Shown here piece after piece: positions 16,547-24,557 of a stretch of DNA of 48,152 nt; positions within the stretch are counted from its first letter, which is position 1; each line of letters begins with the position of its first letter. This DNA is from an uncultured Ruminococcus sp. (GTDB taxonomy: Bacteria > Bacillota > Clostridia > Oscillospirales > CAG-272). A program made the position numbers and the translations under genes. The notes below the pieces were generated by a model. That model was not told the DNA's origin. It saw only the letters and a list, made by a program, of their open reading frames with translations, and ran no database searches. The stretch covers positions 1 to 48,152 of the forward strand of contig URUL01000003.1 in assembly GCA_900551005.1 (NCBI GenBank), in the 5' to 3' direction.

Positions 16547-16575
16547 AGTATATCATATTTTTGCTCTCAAATCAA
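16547..16575 (-). promoter_or_regulatory. Promoter of the atp operon
   Basis: On the - strand, TTGATT (16575-16570) and TATACT (16552-16547) are 17 bp apart, about 75 nt upstream of atpI. Confidence 0.7.
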
Positions 16576-16723
16576 TAGTTTTTACAAATTTTATCGTTTG
16601 GACAAAAGCGTTCAAATGCACAAAAATCCAGTATTGATGCGCTTTTTTGAGCTTATTATACAGTTTTAAAACAAAAGCCGAACCGTAATGACGCGGCATT
16701 TTTTTCAAACAGAAGCAACTTTA

Positions 16724-17308
16724 TTACCTATAATTAGTTTCATTATTTGTATTAATGTGCACTTTTTTTGTTTTGATTTCCGATTCGAGGAAGAGAGCTC
16801 TCAGACGCTTCATGCTCGGGGGATAAGCAGCATATACTTCTTCCTCCGAGGGATTGCGAAAGCCGATTATTTTCTCCTCGCGCAGGTAGAAGCCGTCGCA
16901 GGAAGAGAGTGCGTGCCGGCTTATGCCGAGCCTGCGTGTGCTTGCGGCGAGAAAGAGCACATTATCCGATACCGTGGCGAAGCGCATACACCTGCGGCAT
17001 CTGCCGCCTTTCACATATATATAGGTGAAAAGACAGCTTGTATAGGCTTCGTTTATATATACGTCGCACAGCAGAGAATGTATTTCGCTGTCCTCATAGG
17101 CGGGTCTGCCGCCGTCCGCCGCCTTTTCCTTTTGCATCATATAACGCCGCTCGGCATAGTCCTTGAGCAGCATGCAGATCTTTTTGTAAAATTCATTTGT
17201 TCCGGTCGGCACAGCTTCAAATTCGGGATACTGTATGCGATATGAGCACATAGCCTGAGAGCCGATGAAAAACCTGTCCGATTCTGTTTTGATCTTATAT
17301 TCCGGCAT
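16724..17308 (-). CDS. Hypothetical protein
   Basis: A 194-aa soluble protein I do not recognise. CGGAGGATTGATATG gives it a good ribosome binding site. It contains a cysteine pair within GGRCRRCMRF (about residue 105) and other scattered cysteines, which could bind metal, though this is speculation. The C-terminal 20 residues are Lys/Asn-rich. It stands alone between the atp operon and the LRR lipoprotein gene, with no partner suggesting a role. Confidence 0.7.
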   Translation of the reverse strand: MPEYKIKTESDRFFIGSQAMCSYRIQYPEFEAVPTGTNEFYKKICMLLKDYAERRYMMQKEKAADGGRPAYEDSEIHSLLCDVYINEAYTSCLFTYIYVKGGRCRRCMRFATVSDNVLFLAASTRRLGISRHALSSCDGFYLREEKIIGFRNPSEEEVYAAYPPSMKRLRALFLESEIKTKKVHINTNNETNYR

Positions 17309-17420
17309 ATCAATCCTCCGTGCAGAGTTCCTTTTTATATGTATATTCGGAATACGGCGGAAAATTTAATGTTTTGATGGATTTCCGTAATTTGGCTTTA
17401 TACCGTCGAAATGACGCATG

Positions 17421-17455
17421 AAAAAAACATCGGTGTGCCGTCCCGCACACCGATG
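17421..17455 (-). terminator. Intrinsic terminator of the LRR lipoprotein gene
   Basis: An 11-bp stem (17445-17455 with 17428-17438) with a 6-nt loop is followed on the - strand by seven T residues (A-run 17421-17427), 14 nt after the stop codon. Confidence 0.9.
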
Positions 17456-17468
17456 AGTGAATTTATAT

Positions 17469-19562
17469 TTAATGAAGGATATAATAATGAATATTCATCG
17501 CGCCTCTGTCTGCGGCGATATAAAGATCTCCGATGATACCGTATATTCTCGCAGTAAGCTTGGGGGAAATATAGATATCCTTCATAGAGAGACAGTCGGC
17601 GGAGAAGATATCAAAACCGACATTTTCCGCTCCTGCGGGCAGTACGACCTTTTCCAGGGAGGTACAGCCGTCGAAAACATCGTTTCCGAGAGAGATAAGT
17701 GTCTCGGGGAAGGAGACGGACGTGAGCTCATGGCAATACTGAAATGCCTTGTCGGATACCTTGATAAGGCTATTTCCCATATCCAGAGATTTGAGCGCGT
17801 AGCAGTTCATGAAGGCGGCTTCGCCGATCGCTTCGGTATTCGGAGAGAGCTTTACTTCCGTGAGAGCGCGCATGCTGTAAAATGCCTGAGCATCTATATA
17901 TTTGACGCTGTCGGGCAGGATGACGGATGTTATATGATAGCCGAGATAATATCTGTTTCTGTCGAAAAGCTGCACGGGGTCGGAAACTTCTTCATAGGGG
18001 TCTTCCGTGATGACAAGACCGGAATCCCAGCCTATGAGTGCCGTGCCCGCTATGCGTACGATTCCGTCGGGAATCACAACGCTTGTCGAGGACTTTGCCA
18101 CATAGGCGCATATCAGCGTATTTCCGACTGTATAGAATGAATTTTCATCTCTGTTGTTTAAATAAGCGTTCTGCAGGAAGTTAAACATGGCTTCCGTCTG
18201 GAAGAAGGCATATGTGCCTATCTCTACATTGTCGGAAGGAAGCTTTATCTCTGCAAGACCGTAGCAGTAACAGAAAGCATAATTTCCGATATAGGAGAGA
18301 TTCGTGCATTTTGTCATATCCACATCGGTGAATATAACATCGCCGCTGATCTCGTCCGAGGTCCAGAGCACGGCATTATAGAAAGCATAGTCGCCGATAT
18401 ATTCGAGAGTTGAGGGCAGGGAGACACCGGTGAGCGAGCATGTATCGAATGCCGCAGAATCGATTCTCGTCACGCCCTCGGGAATGACGATCTTTTCGAG
18501 CATTTCCGCCTGCGCATAGCCGTAGGATGTTGCTGCGCCGTAGCTGTCTACATTGCCGTAATATATGGAATTGCGGAAAACGGCGCCGCCGATGGTTTTG
18601 ATGCCCTTTCCCGAAAGGTCGAGAGCAGATGCCGCGACATTACATTTGATTAAAACACCGTCACCGACGACAACGTAATCGTCGGAAAGCTCGCTATACC
18701 AGGGTGTGCCGTCAAAGGCATATTCATCGGAACTCATGAGCGTTGACGGAACGGATACGCTTCGGAGCTTTTCACAGGCATAGAAGGCGTATCTTTCTAT
18801 CTTTTGAAGCCCTTCGGGGAGAGAGATGCTGCGCAGCTCATTGCACTGCCAAAAGGCATAGGGACCTATTTCCGAGAGTGCGCCGCCGTCAGAGAAGTTT
18901 ACCTTCTCCAGAAGCTTGCATCCGGCAAACACCTGATAATTGAGACGCTCGAGCGATTTCGGCAGATTTACCTCATAGAGAGTCCAGCATGCCTGAAAAG
19001 CGCAGTTGCCGATGAATGAAACATTGTCGGGAATGGTCAGCTCGGTGAGTCGCGTGCAAAGCGCAAAGGCATAGGAATCGATGAGAGAGAGTGTAGAGGG
19101 CAGAGAAACGCTCTTCAGTGCCGTACACTGATAGAAAGCTTTTGCGCCGATGGATTCCAGCCCCTCGGGAAGCTCTAACGAGGTGAGCGCTTCGCAATAC
19201 TGGAAAGCACCGCCGCCGATCGTCTTAAGACCCTTGCCGAATACGACCTTTTCAAGTGATATCGCAGAGAAGAAGGCACCCTCGCTTATTTTCACAATGC
19301 CGTCATGAAGGACGACCTGCTTGATTCCCGTATCTCCCGAAAAGGCACCCTCACCTATTTCGGTTATTTCCTCCGGTACTACGAAAACGCCGTTTTCATC
19401 AGACTGTCCTTTGCAGTTTTTGAGAACGGTACCGTCCACTTCATAGACCTTTTCTATTTTTGAGGCTGTGGTCGTTTGCTCCGTCGGCCCCGGCTCTGTG
19501 CCGCATGCACAGCAAAGAACGCACACTGCTATGGCGAGAAATGCCGATAACATCTTTTTCAT
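17469..19562 (-). CDS. BspA-type leucine-rich repeat lipoprotein
   Basis: A 697-aa secreted protein. A signal peptide (residues 1-20: MKKM, a hydrophobic core, then a lipobox-like LCCAC) suggests N-terminal lipid attachment at a Cys and anchoring to the outer face of the membrane. A Thr/Glu-rich spacer follows. Most of the chain is LRR_5 (BspA/TpLRR) repeats of about 23 residues with the pattern I-x-x-x-A-F-x-x-C-x-x-L-x-x-V-x-L-P, for example IGAKAFYQCTALKSVSLP. Such repeats mediate binding to host or bacterial surfaces. It has its own strong promoter and terminator, so it is a single-gene unit. Confidence 0.92.
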   Translation of the reverse strand: MKKMLSAFLAIAVCVLCCACGTEPGPTEQTTTASKIEKVYEVDGTVLKNCKGQSDENGVFVVPEEITEIGEGAFSGDTGIKQVVLHDGIVKISEGAFFSAISLEKVVFGKGLKTIGGGAFQYCEALTSLELPEGLESIGAKAFYQCTALKSVSLPSTLSLIDSYAFALCTRLTELTIPDNVSFIGNCAFQACWTLYEVNLPKSLERLNYQVFAGCKLLEKVNFSDGGALSEIGPYAFWQCNELRSISLPEGLQKIERYAFYACEKLRSVSVPSTLMSSDEYAFDGTPWYSELSDDYVVVGDGVLIKCNVAASALDLSGKGIKTIGGAVFRNSIYYGNVDSYGAATSYGYAQAEMLEKIVIPEGVTRIDSAAFDTCSLTGVSLPSTLEYIGDYAFYNAVLWTSDEISGDVIFTDVDMTKCTNLSYIGNYAFCYCYGLAEIKLPSDNVEIGTYAFFQTEAMFNFLQNAYLNNRDENSFYTVGNTLICAYVAKSSTSVVIPDGIVRIAGTALIGWDSGLVITEDPYEEVSDPVQLFDRNRYYLGYHITSVILPDSVKYIDAQAFYSMRALTEVKLSPNTEAIGEAAFMNCYALKSLDMGNSLIKVSDKAFQYCHELTSVSFPETLISLGNDVFDGCTSLEKVVLPAGAENVGFDIFSADCLSMKDIYISPKLTARIYGIIGDLYIAADRGAMNIHYYILH

Positions 19563-19601
19563 ATAATTCCCCCATAAGGATCGATTGATAGATTTATATA
19601 A

Positions 19602-19630
19602 ATAATAACTTATTTTGCCTTTTGTGTCAA
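19602..19630 (-). promoter_or_regulatory. Promoter of the LRR lipoprotein gene
   Basis: On the - strand, TTGACA (19630-19625) and TATTAT (19607-19602) are separated by 17 bp, 40 nt upstream of the start codon. Confidence 0.8.
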
Positions 19631-19659
19631 GAATTCTGCCGATAAGTTCACATTATATT

Positions 19660-19680
19660 AAAAAAACGCCTTTTTGCGCT
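19660..19680 (-). terminator. Weak terminator-like hairpin downstream of the recombinase/spoVT ORF
   Basis: On the - strand, AGCGC and GGCGTT can pair around AAAAA, followed by seven T residues (A-run 19660-19666). The stem is short. The stretch 19,681-19,841 before it holds no gene I can support. Confidence 0.35.
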
Positions 19681-19841
19681 CCATGACGTTATCAAACAAG
19701 GAAAGCCGCCTCGGCATGGCAGAATGCGATATCGCTTCGTCAGCAAAGGCGGCATAAGGCAGAATCGGGTCGTTTTTACCCGTTGTGTGGCATATGGGAA
19801 AAGGCAGATATTGAGCGGAAAGGCTTGGCGAAAAGGATGTT

Positions 19842-22049
19842 CTACGCCTCAAGCTGTCTGCCGAGAAAACTTGCCGCTGTCTGGATAAGCTTTGTTTCGG
19901 TCTCCGTTGCCGCGATATCGCTTTTGGCTTCGGCATTTGTCAGAGCGAAAACGCAGCCTATCACATCGCCTTCGGCAAATATCGGCATGGCACATGAAAT
20001 ATACCAGCCCTTTCCTTCCTCGGTCAGAAAAATTCTCTCCTTCGTCGGTGCGTGGATATATAAGCTTCTGTTTTCGATGATCTTTTCGGCTTCCTCGGAA
20101 TTTTTCTTATCGAGAAATTCCTTTTTTGATATTCCCGCGCAGGCGATCACGCAGTCCTTGTCACATACGGCGACGGGAAAATTGCATGTCTTATAGAGAG
20201 TTTCCGCATAGCTTGCGGCAAAATCCATAAGCTCCCCTATCGGTGAATATTTTTTGAAGATGACTTCTCCTTCGCGGTCGGTGTATATTTCGAGAGGGTC
20301 ACCCTCGCTGACAACATTGACACGGTAAACCTTGTCCCGCCGATTGCGTGCGGAACTGACTGCCACGGAGGTATCGTCTCCGTCGGCGCTTTCGTTATCT
20401 GCCGTGCCGTGCTTAAAATTTACGGCAAGCTCTCCTCCCGCGCGGTAGCTTTCCACGTTTCCTGTGCGGAGCAACTCGTCTACGTCCGAGCGCAGCTTGA
20501 GGTCGATGTGATCCTCAAAGATGAGCACGCGGTCTATGATGAGATTGAGGTCATTTTTGTCCAGCTTGTCCTTGTTCAGAATATCATCGAATACGCCGAT
20601 GACCGTTCGCGCCAGCCGCCCGACACGCACCATGGTGTTGTTTGAGTCAGCGATCATGCGCAGCTGATTCTCAAGTCCCGAGATGCGGTTCGCCGCCTCG
20701 GTGATCAGCCCGTCGTAGGTTTCGGCGATGACTTCGGCGCTGTCGCCTGCCCGCGCAAGATCGCGCACCTTCTGGCGCGTCAGGTGCTTCAGCTCCTCCT
20801 TGGCGGTTTCTATTTCCTTTTCGATCTCGCCGACCGCAGAAAGATTGCGCTCGGCGTTGTCGTCGTCGTGGCTGATGACTTCCTCCAGCACACGGAGCAT
20901 ACCTTCGGAGTTGTCACGCACCCGGCGCAAGTAGCTCTTTATCACTGAGTCGAGAAAGTCCGCTTTGACATAGTGCGAGGTACAGCCCGACCGCCCGCGC
21001 ACGTGGTAGGTGCCGCAGGTGTAGGCTCCCGGCAGGTCGGCGCGGCTGAGCGAGAACATGGGCGAGCCGCAGTCGCCGCAGTAGAGAGAGCCCGAGTAGG
21101 AGTTGTCGGTCTTTTTGACGCCGCGGTAGTTGCCTGTCGTGCGTTTTTTGAGCAGCTCCTGTGCCGTGGCGAATACCCTGTAATCGACGATAGCCGGGTG
21201 ATGATTTTCGAACACGATGTGTTCGTTTTTGTCCAGCTCCACGTCGTCGCCGTTGATCTTTTTGCGGTGGTACTTGCGCTGGCGCAACGTGCCGATATAA
21301 AAATCGTTGGTCAGCATTTCGGAGATCGTGACGATGCTCCAGCTTTCCTTAACCTTGCCGCGGTATTCCTCGCCTGCCGCTTCCTTGCGCGCACGCTCAC
21401 GCATACGCGGCGTGGAAATGTGACGGTCGGTCAGGTGATTGGCGATTTTTTTATAGCCCCAGCCCTCATTGTACAGACGGAACACCTCGCGCACCACCTC
21501 GGCGGCAGGCTCGTCAACCTCAAAGGTCATTTTCTTTGAGTTGGTTATGACATATCCGTACGGCACCGAGCAGATCCACTCGCCCTTCTCCTGTCGGTTG
21601 GCAATGACCGCGCTGACCTTGCGGCTGGCGTCGGTGACCGGCATCTCGTTGACGAAGAAGTAGATTTTGATCTTCATGGCGTCGTCGTGCACGGGATAGT
21701 CCACCCCGTCACCGATGGCGATGATGCGGATATTCTTTTCGCACAGATCTTCAAACTCAACCAGTCCTCGACTGGTTCGACGCGAGAAACGGCTCAGGTC
21801 CTTGACGATCAGAATGTCGTATTCGCCCGCGAACAGCTTTGCGCGCATCTGCATATAGCCCGGACGCTGCTCGAAGGTGTAGCCCGAATGGTCGCGGTCT
21901 TCATAGTAATCGACCCTCGCCGTCGGGAAATGGATCTTGCAGTAATCGCCGATTATCGCTTTCTGGTTCTCGATACTGGTGTTGTCGCGGTCCAGCTCGA
22001 TATCCACGGAGATACGCGTATACGCGGCGATGCGTAATGTGTCTTTCAA
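19842..22049 (-). CDS. Large serine recombinase fused in frame to the C-terminal part of SpoVT
   Basis: One 735-aa frame with two unlike parts. Residues 1 to about 580 are a large serine recombinase: catalytic Ser in YTRISVD, the arginine motif DLSRFSRR, a recombinase domain, a zinc ribbon (CGDCGSPM, then CGTYHVRGRSGC) and a coiled coil. Residues about 583-735, beginning SEGDPLEIYTDREGEV and KKYSPIGELMDFA, are the SpoVT sequence from the middle of its AbrB domain through its GAF domain, ending TAASFLGRQLE. SpoVT is normally about 180 aa, so only its first 30 or so codons are missing. The start is TTG 22049, with AAAAGGAG at 22067-22060. The simplest explanation is integration of the recombinase's own element into spoVT, joining the two reading frames. 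Confidence 0.85.
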   Translation of the reverse strand: MKDTLRIAAYTRISVDIELDRDNTSIENQKAIIGDYCKIHFPTARVDYYEDRDHSGYTFEQRPGYMQMRAKLFAGEYDILIVKDLSRFSRRTSRGLVEFEDLCEKNIRIIAIGDGVDYPVHDDAMKIKIYFFVNEMPVTDASRKVSAVIANRQEKGEWICSVPYGYVITNSKKMTFEVDEPAAEVVREVFRLYNEGWGYKKIANHLTDRHISTPRMRERARKEAAGEEYRGKVKESWSIVTISEMLTNDFYIGTLRQRKYHRKKINGDDVELDKNEHIVFENHHPAIVDYRVFATAQELLKKRTTGNYRGVKKTDNSYSGSLYCGDCGSPMFSLSRADLPGAYTCGTYHVRGRSGCTSHYVKADFLDSVIKSYLRRVRDNSEGMLRVLEEVISHDDDNAERNLSAVGEIEKEIETAKEELKHLTRQKVRDLARAGDSAEVIAETYDGLITEAANRISGLENQLRMIADSNNTMVRVGRLARTVIGVFDDILNKDKLDKNDLNLIIDRVLIFEDHIDLKLRSDVDELLRTGNVESYRAGGELAVNFKHGTADNESADGDDTSVAVSSARNRRDKVYRVNVVSEGDPLEIYTDREGEVIFKKYSPIGELMDFAASYAETLYKTCNFPVAVCDKDCVIACAGISKKEFLDKKNSEEAEKIIENRSLYIHAPTKERIFLTEEGKGWYISCAMPIFAEGDVIGCVFALTNAEAKSDIAATETETKLIQTAASFLGRQLEA
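20294..20306. other. Probable attachment-site junction inside spoVT
   Basis: GAGGGT-C-ACCCTC is a perfect 6-bp inverted repeat around one central base. It sits exactly where recombinase sequence changes to SpoVT sequence (codons for EGDPL). Serine recombinases recombine at short, roughly symmetric sites, so this is the natural candidate for the crossover region. Confidence 0.5.
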
Positions 22050-22229
22050 TGTTGTTTTCTCCTTTTGTCTATGCTGTAATAATATTGTATCATAAATTTT
22101 TGCATCTGTCAACGGGATATTTGAAGATCGGCGACAATAATATGCGGAAAAGCTTATCAAGTGAATATCAAAAAAGAATCCCCGTCATAATAGAGGAGTA
22201 TAATAAAAATAAAAAAGGAGAGGTTTCCC

Positions 22230-22625
22230 ATGGTTGAGAAAAACATCGGAGCTCTTATTGCTTCCAGACGGAAGAAAAATAACATGACACAATCCGAGCT
22301 TGCCGCCAGACTCGGCATTTCGGATAAAGCTGTGTCGAAATGGGAACGCGGACTGTCTAAACCAAGCACGGAGCTGATGCCGCAGGTGGTGGAGATCCTC
22401 GGTTTACCCGGTTTCGATGACAAAAAAGACTTGCAGGAAGAACACCGAAAAACTGCTTGCCTGCAAGTCATACGTGAAGACGTTTTGCGTATTGTATCTG
22501 TCGGGTGTTCGATCGGTTTTCTGTGCTGCTTTTTTCTTGGAGTGCTGAATATCGAGCAAACAGTGATTTCTTCACTCTTTGCCATGCTGCTGTTCGGCTT
22601 TGCAACGCTGTTGAAAAGCAAATAG
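22230..22625 (+). CDS. XRE-family regulator with C-terminal membrane helices
   Basis: A 131-aa protein. An N-terminal Cro/C1 helix-turn-helix (about residues 6-60) contains MTQSELAARLGISDKAVSKWERG; after a short linker come two hydrophobic helices (about 90-108 and 112-128). Small membrane-attached XRE proteins of this build occur in Firmicutes. It has AAAAGGAGAGG before the ATG. It is divergent from the recombinase gene (180 bp between starts) and is therefore the likely repressor or regulator of it. It stops with TAG. Confidence 0.85.
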   Translation: MVEKNIGALIASRRKKNNMTQSELAARLGISDKAVSKWERGLSKPSTELMPQVVEILGLPGFDDKKDLQEEHRKTACLQVIREDVLRIVSVGCSIGFLCCFFLGVLNIEQTVISSLFAMLLFGFATLLKSK

Positions 22626-22758
22626 CGGAGGGATATCATTATTTCGGATGAAATAATTAGCTTGTCTAAGCTTGAAAATTTGCGAGCACAGCGGTCGAAA
22701 AAACCTTGAAAATCCTTGCAACACCTGACTTTTTCGGCACTCCGAAAACAGCACAAAA

Positions 22759-22784
22759 GCGCATTTCTAAAACAATTTCTAAAA
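22759..22784 (+). repeat. Paired TTTCTAAAA motifs upstream of tRNA-Ser
   Basis: TTTCTAAAA occurs at 22764-22772 and 22776-22784, 12 bp apart, preceded by GCGCA. The same GCGCA plus paired motif recurs at 34,573-34,598 upstream of the tRNA-Ser fragment. Confidence 0.6.
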
Positions 22785-22828
22785 CAATTGAATATCTGAT
22801 GATATCTGCCTAACGGCAGTTCATATAC

Positions 22829-22917
22829 GGAGAGGTATCGAAGCGGTCATAACGAGGCGGTCTTGAAAACCGTTTGGGGGCAACCCCACAAGGGTTCGAA
22901 TCCCTTCCTCTCCGCCA
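22829..22917 (+). tRNA. tRNA-Ser (anticodon TGA)
   Basis: An 89-nt class II tRNA including encoded CCA. The acceptor arm GGAGAGG pairs with CCTCTCC (22907-22913). The anticodon loop is CTTGAAA within GGTCTTGAAAACCG, so the anticodon is TGA. A long variable arm (GGGGGCAACCCC) follows, then the T arm AAGGG-TTCGAAT-CCCTT, and CCA at 22915-22917. It is intact and probably functional. It lies within sequence that otherwise looks mobile. Confidence 0.97.
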
Positions 22918-22920
22918 ATT

Positions 22921-22969
22921 TGCGGCTAAAAACCGCGTTAGCCGCAAGGGATAACCTTGCGGCTTTTTT
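22921..22969 (+). terminator. Terminator of tRNA-Ser with a competing upstream hairpin
   Basis: GCCGCAAGG (22941-22949) pairs with CCTTGCGGC (22955-22963) around a 5-nt loop, followed by six T residues. The left arm also overlaps TTAGCCGCA (22938-22946), which can pair with TGCGGCTAA at 22921-22929, so two exclusive hairpins exist. Confidence 0.85.
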
Positions 22970-23560
22970 GAAAGGATGTATTGATATGGCCTTTTTAGAT
23001 CGTCAAAAACTGTATAAATCTATTCACAGCATATTTACAAATCCGCACCATTGAAAAAACATCCTCTATCTATACCCATCAAAATGGCGTTTTGTCCCCC
23101 TTGTTGAGAGCAATGTTTACCGTTTGTTTACAAAAAACCTATCTCATCAATTGTCCTCTCACTTAATAGCCACAGAAAAATGAAAACCGCACCCCTTTTG
23201 AAAAACATTCCTCACCTATATGAAAAAAATCGGGGTTTTGGTAACCCATTTTGATGGTCTTTGACGCGAAATTTACAATTTATTTACAGAAATTGACCTT
23301 ATAAGCGAAAAAAGAACTATGGAAGCGATCGCAAAGTAACTTCAGAACTTTCATGCCCTCATTTTGAGGGCATGAGACTTGCTCTGAAATCGACACCGTT
23401 TTCAGTCCTCAAAATGAGGTCTTGCCCTTTGACTTAAAATTGCCTCTCACTTAATAGGACAAAAAATGGGCAAAATGTCCCCCCTCTCCCCGCATTGTTT
23501 ACTTTTTATTTACAAAAATCGACTGTTGCAAACAAAAAATGCACCTTTCGGCGCAAAGTA
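22970..23560. repeat. AT-rich gap with iteron-like motifs
   Basis: No convincing gene. Three copies of TTTAC-N6-TTTAC lie at 23116-23131, 23272-23287 and 23498-23513, each with 11-bp (one helical turn) spacing. CCTCTCACTTAATAG occurs at 23155-23169 and 23443-23457. An 11-bp perfect dyad lies at 23351-23375 (TCATGCCCTCA-TTT-TGAGGGCATGA), with a shorter CCTCA-AAA-TGAGG dyad near 23407-23419. The pattern suggests protein-binding sites for replication, transfer or regulation rather than coding. Confidence 0.55.
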
Positions 23561-23715
23561 AAAGTGGTTTGGGACGTTTTGACCCAGCCCTCATAGTTGT
23601 GTTGGATTGGTTTGCAAACTGGTCGTGGCCCTTGGGGCCACAACCAAATCACAAAAAAAGTGGGCTGGGATGATTTGATCCAGATCGCATAGAGATGTTA
23701 GATTCGTTTAAAAAG
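23561..23715. repeat. Diverged 58-bp direct repeat with an intervening dyad
   Basis: Roughly 58 bp starting AAAGTGG (23561) recur from 23657 at about 70 per cent identity by eye, a period of 96 bp. Between them lies a perfect 7-bp dyad GTGGCCC-TTG-GGGCCAC (23625-23641). There is no coding potential. Confidence 0.5.
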
Positions 23716-23785
23716 TAGGGAGGGGGGAAAAACCACACCCTATAATCGTTGTTTATCTCGTTACTTCAGTTGATCTATTCAAACC

Positions 23786-23980
23786 GTTGCGGCAAGAAAT
23801 CGGATGGACTTATCGGCAGAAAAAAAGGATGGCTCGTGAGAACCGCCCTTTTGCGTTATTCTTCAGTTTTTTCGCTTGTCATTCGTTGCCTCAAAGCTCA
23901 CGTTCACAAAGAATCGCACCAAATCCTCGGGCGCATCGGGCAGAAGCCCGATATCCAATGGAGTTTGTTCATGTGATAGG
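23786..23980 (-). pseudogene. Decayed duplicate of the 3' end of the downstream MmcQ/YjbR gene
   Basis: Reading the - strand gives MNKLHWIS followed, after a one-base frameshift, by LLPDAPEDLVRFFVNVSFEATNDKRK and a stop. This is the C-terminus of the intact gene at 24,177-24,557 with substitutions. The DNA beyond the stop (ATGGACTTATCGGCAGAAAA) is also shared with the sequence beyond the intact gene. So this is a decayed tandem copy of gene end plus flank. Confidence 0.75.
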
Positions 23981-24176
23981 CGGGATAATGATTTGTTTCT
24001 CCTTGTTTTGATAGCACACAATATACAAAACAAGAACGTGGAAGTCCGGCGAAAGGCTGAAGAGTTATCGATTCAGTAACATATGCTCATCTAATAAAAA
24101 TGCCGTTTGCGGCAAAAAAATTAGATGGACTTGCTGACAGAAAAAAGGATGGCTCGCACTGAACCATCCTTTGATA

Positions 24177-24557
24177 TTATTCTGTTGTTTTTCTGCGTTT
24201 CCGCTTATCTTTTGTTGCCTCAAAACTTACATTCACAAGAAATTGGATTATATCGTCGGGAGCATCGGGAAGAAGAATGGAGATCCAATGGAGCTTGTTC
24301 ATGTGGTACGCCGGGTAGACCCCGTCGGCTACACCAAACGAACCGAACATCTCGGTCGGCAGCTTCAGATTGACAACGTCGACGACCTCGTCGCTGTCAA
24401 ACCCAAACTTGCGTCGTGATACCCGCATCACAAGCGCATACCACTTGCGATTGTCACCGTGCCGGAGCACCGCCGTCTCAAAATCCTCGTCAAATGGATA
24501 GTCCGGAGATGTGTTGTATGTAGTGAGGCAGTATTCAAGAAAATGTTGTTTTGTCAT
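24177..24557 (-). CDS. MmcQ/YjbR-family protein
   Basis: A 126-aa protein of normal family length. It has the family pattern of an N-terminal helix, DNRKWYALVMRVSRRKFG, VDVVNLKLP and, near the C-terminus, VYPAYHMNKLHWISILL. MmcQ/YjbR proteins have a CyaY-like fold and are called DNA-binding, but their function is unclear. The start overlaps the upstream gene by 23 nt in another frame, so it is the last gene of the defence operon. The C-terminus ends in a basic KDKRKRRKTTE tail. Confidence 0.85.
   Translation of the reverse strand: MTKQHFLEYCLTTYNTSPDYPFDEDFETAVLRHGDNRKWYALVMRVSRRKFGFDSDEVVDVVNLKLPTEMFGSFGVADGVYPAYHMNKLHWISILLPDAPDDIIQFLVNVSFEATKDKRKRRKTTE

Noticed and set aside
19658..19936. 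92-codon - strand ORF ending MERKKAFF between the LRR and recombinase genes
   Set aside because: No ribosome binding site, overlaps the SpoVT-coding end in another frame and runs into the terminator-like hairpin. It may be a recurrent intergenic sequence but cannot be shown here.
22863..23054. 63-codon ORF starting in tRNA-Ser
   Set aside because: Begins inside the tRNA and crosses its terminator; not a plausible protein.
22970..23760. Possible CRISPR array in the repeat-rich gap
   Set aside because: Repeats are few, irregularly spaced and of different kinds, and no cas genes are present.
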